Shown one piece after another: positions 43,657-52,235 of a stretch of DNA of 64,000 bases. Positions within the stretch are counted from its first letter, which is position 1; each line of letters begins with the position of its first letter. The DNA comes from LSCE01 sp050485425 (GTDB lineage: Bacteria > Pseudomonadota > Gammaproteobacteria > Nitrococcales > Aquisalimonadaceae). Where the stretch lies: contig JBJHBJ010000014.1 in NCBI GenBank assembly GCA_050485425.1, forward strand, positions 21,251 through 85,250. The letters run 5' to 3'. Made by a program: the position numbers and the translations under genes. The notes beneath the pieces were generated by a model. The model did not search any database. It saw only the letters and a program-made list of their open reading frames with translations, and was not told the origin of the DNA.

Positions 43657-44244
43657 ATGAGATACTGGCGATTCCTGATTGTGCTGGCATTCTTCTGGGT
43701 GCTTCCGTTGCAGGCGGAATACGCACAACCAGCGAATTACATGCCTCCCTCCTCCGCGTACAACGGCACCTGGCTGCTGGTGGATACCAGGCAACGGACC
43801 ATCCAGGTTTTCGACAACGATGTGCCGGTGATGCAGATCTCGTCCATCGCGCTGGGCCGTGGTGGTCCATCGGAAGACCGACTCCGTGGTGATCGCCGCA
43901 CGCCGCTGGGTGATTTCCGCATCGCCTGGATCAACCGCGACAGCAAGTTCCATATATTTCTCGGGCTGGATTACCCGACCTACCAGCACGCACGACGCGC
44001 CTACGATGCGGGCAACATCAGCGTGGACGAGTTCATTGCCATCGCCCAGGCCATCCGCGCCCGCCGTACCCCCCCGCAGACCACGGGGCTGGGCGGGCAT
44101 ATCGGCCTGCACGGTCTTGGCCCCGCTGATCCGGACGTCCATCGCATCGCTGACTGGACCCAGGGCTGCATCGCCATGACCGACGACGAGATCGAACGAC
44201 TGGCGGACCTGGTTCAGGTCGGCACACCTGTCGTCGTTCGGTGA
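43657..44244 (+). CDS. L,D-transpeptidase family protein (YkuD), exported
   Basis: 195 residues with a signal peptide (LIVLAFFWVLPLQAEYA). YkuD domain: WLLVDTRQRTIQVF at the start, RTPLGDFRIAW, then the active site GGHIGLHGLG followed by DWTQGCIAM with the catalytic Cys and DDEIERL. Insertion between about 105 and 140. The family cross-links peptidoglycan or attaches lipoproteins to it. The next gene encodes an Lpp-like lipoprotein, the natural substrate for such an enzyme. Confidence 0.9.
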   Translation: MRYWRFLIVLAFFWVLPLQAEYAQPANYMPPSSAYNGTWLLVDTRQRTIQVFDNDVPVMQISSIALGRGGPSEDRLRGDRRTPLGDFRIAWINRDSKFHIFLGLDYPTYQHARRAYDAGNISVDEFIAIAQAIRARRTPPQTTGLGGHIGLHGLGPADPDVHRIADWTQGCIAMTDDEIERLADLVQVGTPVVVR

Positions 44245-44267
44245 CAAACACCCTTCCGGCTATTTGC

Positions 44268-44286
44268 GAAAAGGTTGCACCTTTTC
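44268..44286. promoter_or_regulatory. perfect palindrome overlapping the lpp-like promoter
   Basis: GAAAAGG (44268-44274) and CCTTTTC (44280-44286) flank TTGCA. Its right arm overlaps the -35 of the promoter at 44282-44310, so it may be an operator. A hairpin at the end of the L,D-transpeptidase transcript is the alternative. Confidence 0.4.
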
Positions 44287-44310
44287 ATTCCTGATTATTG
44301 TGCCTAGAAT
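44282..44310 (+). promoter_or_regulatory. promoter of the lpp-like gene
   Basis: TTTTCA (44282-44287) and TAGAAT (44305-44310) are spaced by 17 bp, 60 bp before the ATG. The -10 matches 5 of 6 positions. Confidence 0.5.
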
Positions 44311-44370
44311 GACACGCAGTTGCCGTTCATGGAGTTCGGCACGACAACAACAGTGAAAGGAGATTGCCCA

Positions 44371-44661
44371 ATGTCCGATAGTCTGAAGAATCTGCTGAAG
44401 ATTGGTGCCCTGGGTGCTTCCATGGCGTTTGTGGTTGGTTGTGCAAGCACCGCCGATGACGACGAAATGGCAATGATGCTGGAAGACGCTCAGGCCAAGG
44501 CCGAGGAAGCTCTGGCCGTGGCCAACGAAGCGCGCGACACCGCTCTGGATGCTGAGGGCACCGCCAACGCGGCTCAGTATCAGGCCAACCGTAACAGCAG
44601 CCGTATCGATGAACTGAACGAAAAGATCGACCGGATGTTTGAGCGCTCCATGACCAAGTGA
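44371..44661 (+). CDS. lpp: Lpp/OprI-like murein lipoprotein
   Basis: 96 residues from ATG 44371, with a strong AAAGGAG eight bases upstream. Lipoprotein signal with VVGCAST and acylation at Cys24. The mature chain is Ala-rich heptad coiled coil (AQAKAEEALAVANEARDTAL and following, ending IDELNEKIDRMFERS), as in Lpp/OprI. The last residue is Lys, the residue that links E. coli Lpp to peptidoglycan. Two L,D-transpeptidase genes flank it. A strong terminator follows, as expected for an abundant short mRNA. Confidence 0.85.
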   Translation: MSDSLKNLLKIGALGASMAFVVGCASTADDDEMAMMLEDAQAKAEEALAVANEARDTALDAEGTANAAQYQANRNSSRIDELNEKIDRMFERSMTK

Positions 44662-44675
44662 GGTTCCATGGAACG

Positions 44676-44706
44676 AAAAAGCCCCGCTCACAGCGGGGCT
44701 TTTTTT
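44676..44706. terminator. strong intrinsic terminator after lpp, usable in both directions
   Basis: AGCCCCGCT (44680-44688) and AGCGGGGCT (44692-44700) form a perfect 9-bp stem with a 3-base loop. It is followed by six more T and preceded by an A-tract, so it also ends the minus-strand L,D-transpeptidase transcript. Confidence 0.95.
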
Positions 44707-44791
44707 GTCTGCTGCAGATAAAATAGCGTCTAATGGTGCGATCAATAAGGCAACCCTTAAGCGCTTTCAATCGCGGAAGGGGAATCCGGCG

Positions 44792-45817
44792 TCAATCCGC
44801 TTTTGCCGTCATATTCCCCATATCCATTCGGGATATGCTGCGCGGCAGGCCATCGGCGGTATTCACCACCGCTTTCAGGCGCTCGTAATCGATACGCCCC
44901 GGACGCTCTTCCAGCATGCTTGCGACGCTTTTCACCGCGGCAGAGTACTTGCCCGCTTCCAGATCCTGGTGCTCCTCCAGCACGGGATAGGCCTGCACGA
45001 ACAGCTCATTGGCGAACCAGCCTGCCTTGTACGGCTCGTTGATAATACGCACTTCCGTACCGATCGGCAGACGGAAGATCAGCGACTCGATATCTTCCGG
45101 ATACATCCGGATGCAGCCATGCGTGGCCCGCATACCGACGCCGTAAGGACGGTTGGTGCTGTGGATGAAGTAGCCCGGCACGTCCAGACCGATCGCGTAC
45201 TTGCCCAGCGGGTTGTCCGGGCCCGGATCCACACGCCGGGGCAAGGTGCGCCCTTCGGATGCATGCCGGTCTCGCACCGATTGCGGCGGATACCATGCCG
45301 GGTTTTCCAGACGGTTCGTCACCCGGTGCGTGCCGATGGGAGTATTCCAGTCCATCCGTCCGATGCTCACGGCATACGTTTCCACGACCCGATCCTGGCC
45401 GCGTTGCGGCTCGGGGTAGTAGTAGATACGCATTTCGGGCAGGTTCACGACCAACCCGCGCCGGGGTCCGGGCGGCAGCACGAACCGGGTGGGAACCAGC
45501 ACCTCAGTGCCCTCGCCGGGCATCCACAGGTCCACGCCGGGATTGGCCATGCGCATGGATTCAAAACCGATACCGTATCGACGGCCGATATCCAGCAGCG
45601 TGTCATCGGCAGTCGCCTCGACGATCTGCAGTTCGCCGATCACATCCACATCGGAAGGCGGCAGGGCGTAAACATTGCGCTGTATGGCTTCGGCGGAATC
45701 ATCCGCGCCCACACTGTCGCCGTCGAGCTGTTCGTCGGCAGACCAGACCATGGAAGGAAACGCCAGCGGCAGCAGCACGCCGGTCGCCGCACCGGCCAGA
45801 AAATTCCGCCTTTTCAT
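44792..45817 (-). CDS. L,D-transpeptidase with LysM-like domain, ErfK/YbiS type
   Basis: 341 residues. The N-terminus MKRRNFLAGAATGVLLPLAF looks like a twin-arginine signal (RRNFL). Residues about 63-110 form a LysM-like segment (DTLLDIGRRYGIGFESMRMA, VLVPTRFVLP). The YkuD domain follows: LVVNLPEMRIYYY, MDWNTPIGTHRVT, then HSTNRPYGVGMRATHGCIRM with catalytic His and Cys. This layout is that of E. coli YbiS/ErfK/YcfS, which attach Lpp to peptidoglycan. It converges on the lpp-like gene. Confidence 0.92.
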   Translation of the reverse strand: MKRRNFLAGAATGVLLPLAFPSMVWSADEQLDGDSVGADDSAEAIQRNVYALPPSDVDVIGELQIVEATADDTLLDIGRRYGIGFESMRMANPGVDLWMPGEGTEVLVPTRFVLPPGPRRGLVVNLPEMRIYYYPEPQRGQDRVVETYAVSIGRMDWNTPIGTHRVTNRLENPAWYPPQSVRDRHASEGRTLPRRVDPGPDNPLGKYAIGLDVPGYFIHSTNRPYGVGMRATHGCIRMYPEDIESLIFRLPIGTEVRIINEPYKAGWFANELFVQAYPVLEEHQDLEAGKYSAAVKSVASMLEERPGRIDYERLKAVVNTADGLPRSISRMDMGNMTAKAD

Positions 45818-45913
45818 CGGTTCTCGAAAACCTCTTGCATACGGGCCCCGAAACAGTCCCCCAGTTTAACCCGGGGAACGTCGGCATACCATGGGAAGCA
45901 TTTCCTTGATCGT

Positions 45914-46516
45914 TCAGTCTTCCGCCGACAGGAGTTTGTAGAATTCCAGCAATATGGCCGCCGTGGCTCCCCAGATATAGTAGTCCTTGTAGGGCATGGC
46001 ATGCAGATGGTAGGTGCGCCCTTCCCGCTCGATGACGTGGGGATGATGGTTGGCGGGGTTCAGGAAGAAAGCCAGGGGCACCTGGAAGATTTCGTCGACT
46101 TCGGCGGGATTGGGCCTTAACCGCACCGCCTCCTCGACAAACCCGACGACCGGGTGCACCAGGTAGCCGGTGCCGGTCTGATACGGCCTCATTGAGCCAA
46201 GCACTTCCACCCGGGAAGGAGGTAGCCCCACCTCTTCCTGGGCCTCTCGCAGTGCGGCGGCCTCAGGACTGGCATCCGTGGAATCGATGCGTCCACCGGG
46301 AAAACTGATCTGTCCGGCATGCTGGCGCAGATCGGCACTGCGGCGCGTCAGCAGCACTTCCAGACCGTCGTCGCCGGCCATCAGGGGCAGCAGCACGGCA
46401 GCCGGCTGAATGCGATCAGTCTGGGTGCCGAACGGGACCACCGGCTTCGACGCATCCTGCAACGCCAGGCGCTCGACCAGCAATTCGCGGAAATCCCGTG
46501 TCAGTAGCAGCTCCAT
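45914..46516 (-). CDS. Nudix hydrolase, CoA pyrophosphatase type
   Basis: 200 residues. The segment LLTRRSADLRQHAGQISFPG just before the Nudix box is the signature of CoA pyrophosphatases (NudL/YeaB). The Nudix box GGRIDSTDASPEAAALREAQ with EEVGL is complete. It hydrolyses CoA or acyl-CoA to 3',5'-ADP and phosphopantetheine. It stands alone; the 197 bp upstream up to the TRAP permease holds no gene. Confidence 0.9.
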   Translation of the reverse strand: MELLLTRDFRELLVERLALQDASKPVVPFGTQTDRIQPAAVLLPLMAGDDGLEVLLTRRSADLRQHAGQISFPGGRIDSTDASPEAAALREAQEEVGLPPSRVEVLGSMRPYQTGTGYLVHPVVGFVEEAVRLRPNPAEVDEIFQVPLAFFLNPANHHPHVIEREGRTYHLHAMPYKDYYIWGATAAILLEFYKLLSAED

Positions 46517-46713
46517 CGCGGAGTTCAGCTCTTCGTTGGAAAAGACAAGTCAGTATACCTATGTACGGCGCCGGAGAACGGTACCTTATCAATCTTTTCG
46601 AGCGTATTGTCATGTCGCACGCCACACTTTCTCCTCCGCGTCTTCTCGCAGCGACACAGACGGCCACTGAGACATGACAGTACGCGCGAAAGGGTCAGGC
46701 ATCTGCGAAACAG

Positions 46714-49470
46714 TCACCGCTCCCTTGCCCGGCCACTGCGGGCACGGCGCTTCTGCAGCCACCAGAGCACTCCCAGCAGAGCCAGCGCGGGAATGAAGAA
46801 CCAGCGGCGGTCAGGCCGGTCGGCGGGTACCAGGACGCCTGTGATGCGTTGGCCCGGACTCAAGGCAAGACGATCGGCAGCGCTGCCGAAGCTGACGTTG
46901 CTGATCCGCACCTGATCACCCAGGCTCATGATCATCAGACCGGATTCCTGCAGCCGCTCGAAGCCGCTGCCCTCCTCACCCAGGGGCAGCATGACCACCT
47001 TCGATACGTCGCGACCTTCGCTGTCCATGCCTTCCACGCGGAAGCGCAGCGGCGCCCCCTCGGGCAGTTCCTCGATCATCGGCTGCGCCTCGTTGACCGT
47101 GACTTCCCGGAACTCGGGCTCGATCATGTCCATCCAGAACCCCGGACGGAACAGCGTGAACGCCACCAGCAGCATGGCAGCGACCTCGTACCAGCGCGTG
47201 CGGGTCACGAAATAGCCCTGGGTGGCCGCCGCGAACACCAGTATGGCGACGGTGGCGCTGACAAAGGTGAGCAGCAGTTCCCAGATGCTGTCCACGCCAA
47301 TCAGCAGCAACTGCGTGTTGAAAATGAACAGAAACGGCAGCGTGACCGTCCGCAGGCTGTAGTAGAAGGCGTGCAAGCCGGTACGGATGGGCTCGCCCCG
47401 CGCCACCGCGGCCGCGGCAAACGAAGCCAGGCCTACCGGCGGCGTCACGTCCGCCATGATGCCGAAATAGAACACGAACAGATGCACCGCGATCAACGGC
47501 ACCAGCAGGCCGGCCTGCGACCCCAGCTCCACCACAACCGGCGCCATCAGGCTGGCAACGATGATGTAGTTCGCCGTGGTGGGCAGGCCAAGGCCGAGTA
47601 TCAGGCTCAATGCCGCGACGAGAATCAGCATGAGCATGAGATTGCCCCCGGAAATCACTTCCACGAGCTGGGTCAGAACCAGGCCGACCCCGGTCATCGA
47701 CACGGTACCGACAATGATGCCTGCCGCCGCCGTGGCGACGCCGATGGCGACCATGTTCCTGGCCCCCTGGCTCAGCCCGTCCAGCAGATCGATCATGCCC
47801 TGCCAGGCGGCCGCGGCGTAGTCGTGGCGTCGACGGAAGAATGCCAGCAGCGGTCGCTGGGTCAGCACGATGAAAATCAGGAAGGTCACGGCCCAGAATG
47901 CAGACAGCCCCGGCGACAGGCGTTCGACGACCAGCGCCCAGATCAGGACCACGATGGGCAACAGGAAATGCAGGCCGCTATTGATGGTCGGTGCGGGGGC
48001 AGGCAGCCGGTCCATGGGCCTGGAGCTGTCATCCATGTGCAGCTCCGGGTAGCGTGCGGCATTCCAGAGCAGGCCCAGATAGGCCAGCAGTATGCCGAGG
48101 GCCACAATCGGTGCGGCGGCCAGCCCGAAGACGGTCCGCATCCAGCCGATGCCGTAGTAGACCGCGGCCGACAGCACGATCAGCCCGACCAGCACGGTGG
48201 CGAAGACGAACAGCTTGCGAAACAGCGGCGTGTCCACGCTGGGAGGCAAACCCTTCATGTCCGCTTTCACCGCCTCGAGATGAACGATGTAGAGCAACGC
48301 GATATAGGAAATGATTGCCGGCAACAAGGCGTGACGAATCACCTCCAGGTAGGTGATGCCGACATATTCCACCATCAGGAACGCAGCCGCGCCCATCACC
48401 GGCGGCATCAACTGGCCATTCACCGAGCTGGCCACCTCCACCGCGCCGGCCTTCTCGGCCCGGAACCCCACCCGTTTCATCAGCGGAATGGTGAACGTGC
48501 CGGTCGTTACCGTGTTTGCGATGGAGGAGCCGGAGATGATCCCGGTCATCCCCGAAGCGACCACGGCGGCCTTGGCGGGACCGCCGCGCAGGTGCCCCAT
48601 GAGGGAAAACGCGACCTGGATGAAATAATTGCCCGCGCCGGCCCGGTCCAGCAGCGCGCCAAACAGCACGAACAGGAAGACGAAACTGGTGGAAACGCCG
48701 AGGGCAATGCCGAAAACGCCTTCGCTGTACAGCCAGAACTGCGAAGCTGCACGGGAGAACGAGGCTCCCCGGTGGGCGATCATGTCCGGCATGTAGGGAC
48801 CGCCGAAGGTGTAGACCAGGAAGACGATGGCGATAATCGCCAGTGCGGGTCCCAGGGAGCGCCGTGCGGCCTCGAGCAGGGTGACCATGCCGACACCGGT
48901 CACAATCAGATCCATCAGCACCGGCCGGCCCGGTCTCGCCGCCAGCTCGGCGTAGAACAGGTAGAGATACAGCGAGGAAAGGCCCGCCGCGATAGCGAGC
49001 AGCCAGTCCACCCACGGAATATGGCGGTGATCCCGGGACGGCGCAAAGGCGCTGATCGTGATCAGCGCCAGGACCGCGTTCATCACCAGCAGCACCGGTA
49101 GTCCCGGTGCCGGCCATACGCCCTGTCCCATCCACTCCATGACCGCCAGCCAGGCGCAGGCCAGCGTCAACAGCAGGTAGACCCAGCCGCTGATCGGCAG
49201 GCGTCCGGGCGAAGGACGACCGGCGAACAGCAGGTACACCAGGAACACGGCGAACGCCAGATGAATGGACCGGGCCTGGGTATCAGGGAACTGGCCGAAA
49301 CCGACGATGAAGGGCAACGGGGAAGCGATCCAGAGCTGGAAGCAGGACCACGCGAGTGCCACCAGGTAGATGAAGCGAGCGGTCAGCCCTTCCGGGGAAC
49401 GACCGCCGACTTCGCTCTTGAGTATGGATTCCGCAGCGTCGTGTTCCTGCCTGTGCCGAACCTCAGCCAA
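46714..49470 (-). CDS. TRAP transporter fused 4TM/12TM permease
   Basis: 918 residues. The N-terminal third carries DctQ-like helices and the middle the DctM-like large permease. Family blocks: TGIISGSSIANTVTTGTF, IPLMKRVGFRAEKAGAVEVA and LGLGLPTTANYIIVASLMAP. The last 170 residues form a DUF3394-type extension with two helices and a periplasmic domain. Secondary symport of organic acids driven by Na+ is usual for the family. It works with the TAXI binding protein encoded upstream. The TAXI ligand is unknown. Confidence 0.94.
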   Translation of the reverse strand: MAEVRHRQEHDAAESILKSEVGGRSPEGLTARFIYLVALAWSCFQLWIASPLPFIVGFGQFPDTQARSIHLAFAVFLVYLLFAGRPSPGRLPISGWVYLLLTLACAWLAVMEWMGQGVWPAPGLPVLLVMNAVLALITISAFAPSRDHRHIPWVDWLLAIAAGLSSLYLYLFYAELAARPGRPVLMDLIVTGVGMVTLLEAARRSLGPALAIIAIVFLVYTFGGPYMPDMIAHRGASFSRAASQFWLYSEGVFGIALGVSTSFVFLFVLFGALLDRAGAGNYFIQVAFSLMGHLRGGPAKAAVVASGMTGIISGSSIANTVTTGTFTIPLMKRVGFRAEKAGAVEVASSVNGQLMPPVMGAAAFLMVEYVGITYLEVIRHALLPAIISYIALLYIVHLEAVKADMKGLPPSVDTPLFRKLFVFATVLVGLIVLSAAVYYGIGWMRTVFGLAAAPIVALGILLAYLGLLWNAARYPELHMDDSSRPMDRLPAPAPTINSGLHFLLPIVVLIWALVVERLSPGLSAFWAVTFLIFIVLTQRPLLAFFRRRHDYAAAAWQGMIDLLDGLSQGARNMVAIGVATAAAGIIVGTVSMTGVGLVLTQLVEVISGGNLMLMLILVAALSLILGLGLPTTANYIIVASLMAPVVVELGSQAGLLVPLIAVHLFVFYFGIMADVTPPVGLASFAAAAVARGEPIRTGLHAFYYSLRTVTLPFLFIFNTQLLLIGVDSIWELLLTFVSATVAILVFAAATQGYFVTRTRWYEVAAMLLVAFTLFRPGFWMDMIEPEFREVTVNEAQPMIEELPEGAPLRFRVEGMDSEGRDVSKVVMLPLGEEGSGFERLQESGLMIMSLGDQVRISNVSFGSAADRLALSPGQRITGVLVPADRPDRRWFFIPALALLGVLWWLQKRRARSGRARER

Positions 49471-49523
49471 AAGGAATCTCCATCAGGGAAACACTGTGGG
49501 GGCTCTGGGCGTTCCGCCGGGGC

Positions 49524-49555
49524 GGCTGCTTCCGGCCGGGTGGCCGGAAGCAGCC
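49524..49555 (-). other. 14-bp perfect hairpin between TAXI and TRAP permease genes
   Basis: GGCTGCTTCCGGCC (49524-49537) pairs with GGCCGGAAGCAGCC (49542-49555) around GGGT. It starts 6 bp beyond the stop of the binding-protein gene and lacks a T-tract. Such hairpins often protect the binding-protein mRNA so that it exceeds the permease mRNA. Confidence 0.8.
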
Positions 49556-49560
49556 CGGCA

Positions 49561-50556
49561 TCATTCCTCGATCAGGCCGGCCTCGATGAAGTAGCGCCGG
49601 GCACCGTCGTGCAGCGGTGCGGAGAGCCCCTCCGACACCATGGTTTCCCGTTCCAGCACACCGAAGGCCGGATGCAGGCCGCGGAACGTATCCAGATTCT
49701 CGAACACTGCCTTCGTGACCTGATACACCACCTCCTCCGGCACATCCGCACGAGTGACGAAGGTGGCACCCACACCGAAGGTCTCGACGTCATCCGCATG
49801 GCCCGGGTACATGCCGCCAGGGATGGTTGCATGGAAATAGTACGGCGTCTGGTCGACCAGGTTGTCCACCACGTCACCGGTCACCGAAACCAGGCGCGCA
49901 TCGCAGGTGGCGATGGGTTCCTGGATGGAACCGGACGGATGGCCGACGGTAAACAGAATGACGTCAATGCGGTTGTCGCACAGTGCGGAAGCCTGCTCCC
50001 GCGAAGGCAGTTCGGAGGCCAGGGCGAAGTCCCGCATGCTCCATCCGTACTCCTCCATCAGCCGCTCCACGGTACCGCGCTGGCCGGACCCGGGGTTGCC
50101 GACATTCACGCGCTTGCCCTTGATTTCCTCGAAGCCGGAAATGCCCGCATCGGGACGTGCAACGACCGTGAACGGCTCCGGGTGCAAAGAAAACACGGCC
50201 CGCAGATCTTCGTTGGCACCCTGGTCTTCGAACTGGTCCGTCCCGTTGTACGCGTGGTACTGCCAGTCGGACTGCACGACGCCGAACTCCAGGTCACCTT
50301 CGGCCAGTGCGTTCAGGTTGAAAATGGAACCGGCCGTGCTCTCGGCCGAGCAACGGATACCGTGCTCGCTCCGGCCCCGGTTGACCAGGCTGCAGATAGC
50401 ACCCCCGGTGGGATAGTAGACGCCGGTAACCCCACCGGTACCGATGGTCGTGAAACGTTGCTGGGCCTCGACGGACCCCGTTCCCAGCAACAGGGCACCT
50501 GCCACCAGGCTTCCCGCCAGCAGCATTCCACGGCGAGGCATGCGTGTTTCAGTCAT
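49561..50556 (-). CDS. TAXI family TRAP transporter solute-binding protein
   Basis: 331 residues with a signal peptide (MLLAGSLVAGALLLGTGSV; cleavage after VEA). Mature start QQRFTTIGTGGVTGVYYPTG is the TAXI hallmark, and GKRVNVGNPGSGQRGTVE and the C-terminal LHDGARRYFIEAGLI are typical. It binds the substrate in the periplasm and delivers it to the fused permease. SD GAAGGAG precedes ATG 50556. This type binds glutamate, oxoglutarate or other acids; no ligand can be read from the sequence. Confidence 0.94.
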   Translation of the reverse strand: MTETRMPRRGMLLAGSLVAGALLLGTGSVEAQQRFTTIGTGGVTGVYYPTGGAICSLVNRGRSEHGIRCSAESTAGSIFNLNALAEGDLEFGVVQSDWQYHAYNGTDQFEDQGANEDLRAVFSLHPEPFTVVARPDAGISGFEEIKGKRVNVGNPGSGQRGTVERLMEEYGWSMRDFALASELPSREQASALCDNRIDVILFTVGHPSGSIQEPIATCDARLVSVTGDVVDNLVDQTPYYFHATIPGGMYPGHADDVETFGVGATFVTRADVPEEVVYQVTKAVFENLDTFRGLHPAFGVLERETMVSEGLSAPLHDGARRYFIEAGLIEE

Positions 50557-50729
50557 TGCTCGACTCCTTCTCTCATCGGACCTCTTCTCACATCATGCCG
50601 AAAAAGCGCCCATGGCTCCATGACATCAGGGAACAGGCGGGCGCTCCCGGTCGGGGTGCAAGCCCCTGCATGTCAGTTTAGGCTGTTTCCATGGAATACC
50701 ATCGCCGCCAGCGCGGGCAAGGAGGACGC

Positions 50730-52058
50730 ATGAACCAGAAAACCACCAGGAACAGACGGCACAACGGGCCGGAAGTGCATCTCAATCTGAATGTGCGCGG
50801 CATGGGCCAGTCGGCGACGCTGGCCATCAACGAGCGCAGCGCGGATCTCGCCGCCGCCGGCCGCCAGGTCTATCGCTTCGGCCTCGGCCAGTCCCCGTTT
50901 CCGGTGCCGGCACCGGTGGAAGCGGAGCTCAAGAACAATGCACATCAGAAGGATTATCTGCCGGTGCGCGGCCTGCGCATGCTGCGCGAGGCGGTGGCGG
51001 ACTTTCACCGCCGGACCCAGGGAGTGGATTTTACCGCCGAGGATGTCCTGATCGGTCCCGGTTCCAAGGAACTGATGTTCATCCTGCAACTGGTCTACTA
51101 CGGCGATCTGGTGATCCCGACGCCCAGTTGGGTGTCCTATGCGCCCCAGGCACACATCATCGGGCGCCAGATCCGCTGGCTGGAAACCCGTGCGGAAAAC
51201 GACTGGCGGCTATTGCCGGAGGAACTGGAGCGGCTCTGCGCCCAGGACCCGACCCGGCCCCGCATCCTGATCCTGAACTACCCCAACAACCCCACCGGTG
51301 ACAGCTACACCGCGGACGAGCTGCGCGCGCTGGCCGCCGTGGCCAGGAAGTACCGGGTGGTGCTGCTGTCCGACGAGATCTACGGCGAAGTCCATCATCG
51401 CGGCCAGCACGTGTCTGTGGCCCGGTATTACCCCGAGGGCACGATCATCAGTAGCGGCCTGAGCAAATGGTGCGGGGCCGGCGGCTGGCGGCTGGGCACT
51501 TTCGCCGTCCCGGCCAATCTGCACTGGCTGCTCGACGCCATGGCGGTGGTGGCCAGCGAAACCTACACATCCACCTCGGCGCCAATACAGTACGCGGCGG
51601 TGCGCGCGTTCCAGGGCGGCCTGGAGCTGGAGCGTTACCTCCAGCATTCCCGGCGACTGCTGCGGGCGCTGGGGAGCCATTGCTGGCAGCGGTTGGGCCA
51701 GCAGGCCGGCCTCTCGCTGCCGCGACCACGAGGCGGCTTCTATCTGTTTCCGGATTTCAGCCCCCATCGGGGGAAACTGGCGGCACAAGGCATCCAGACC
51801 AGCGACCAGCTTTGCGACACCCTGCTGGAGGAGACAGGCGTCGCCATGCTGCCGGGCAGCGCCTTCGGCCGCCCCCGCCAGGAACTGACCGCCCGCATGG
51901 CGTACGTGGATTTCGACGGCGCCCGGGCGTTATCCGCTCTGGAAGACCGGGAAGGCAACGCGGAACTCGACGCACAGTTCCTCAATACGTACTGTCCCAA
52001 GGTCATGGACGGGGTGGAGCGCGTGGTGCAATGGGTGCGTGGCCTGGGTGACTCGTGA
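50730..52058 (+). CDS. PLP-dependent class I/II aminotransferase
   Basis: 442 residues from ATG 50730, with AAGGAGG six bases upstream. Fold type I: GLGQSPFPVPAPVEAEL, DYLPVRGLRMLREAVADF, the NYPNNPTGDSY block, VLLSDEIYGEVHHRG, and the PLP lysine in SSGLSKWCGAGGWRLG. RMAYVDFDG near residue 400 carries the carboxylate-binding Arg. The substrate is unclear; an aromatic or aspartate-like transaminase is possible. The frame extends a little further upstream, but without a better SD. Confidence 0.9.
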   Translation: MNQKTTRNRRHNGPEVHLNLNVRGMGQSATLAINERSADLAAAGRQVYRFGLGQSPFPVPAPVEAELKNNAHQKDYLPVRGLRMLREAVADFHRRTQGVDFTAEDVLIGPGSKELMFILQLVYYGDLVIPTPSWVSYAPQAHIIGRQIRWLETRAENDWRLLPEELERLCAQDPTRPRILILNYPNNPTGDSYTADELRALAAVARKYRVVLLSDEIYGEVHHRGQHVSVARYYPEGTIISSGLSKWCGAGGWRLGTFAVPANLHWLLDAMAVVASETYTSTSAPIQYAAVRAFQGGLELERYLQHSRRLLRALGSHCWQRLGQQAGLSLPRPRGGFYLFPDFSPHRGKLAAQGIQTSDQLCDTLLEETGVAMLPGSAFGRPRQELTARMAYVDFDGARALSALEDREGNAELDAQFLNTYCPKVMDGVERVVQWVRGLGDS

Positions 52059-52168
52059 TGTGCCGCTTTCCGTTCACGCCCCAGCCTGAAGCGGGCCTCT
52101 GGCAGGCTTTTCCATCACCCGATGTCGATGCGGCGGTGCAGCGTTACCCACAAGACCGCAGCCGGTAG
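52058..52168 (+). CDS. possible 36-residue coupled small ORF
   Basis: The ATG overlaps the aminotransferase stop (TGATG), and the frame runs 36 codons to TAG (MCRFPFTPQPEAGLW at the start). There is no recognised homology and no SD of its own. It may be a chance frame in the 177-bp gap before cstA. Confidence 0.2.
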   Translation: MCRFPFTPQPEAGLWQAFPSPDVDAAVQRYPQDRSR

Positions 52169-52235
52169 CATGGCGCGTGAGTCATGCAGCATAGTGCATC
52201 GCTGATACCGACGGACACCAGGAGGGAGGTGGCGC

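Noticed and set aside
46849..49101. 750-codon open frame on the plus strand opposite the TRAP permease
   Set aside because: It is an antisense shadow rich in Arg, His and Gln, with no recognisable domain.
49485..49500. GGAAACACTG near 49.49 kb as another repeat end
   Set aside because: Only ten bases match and the rest of the repeat end is absent.
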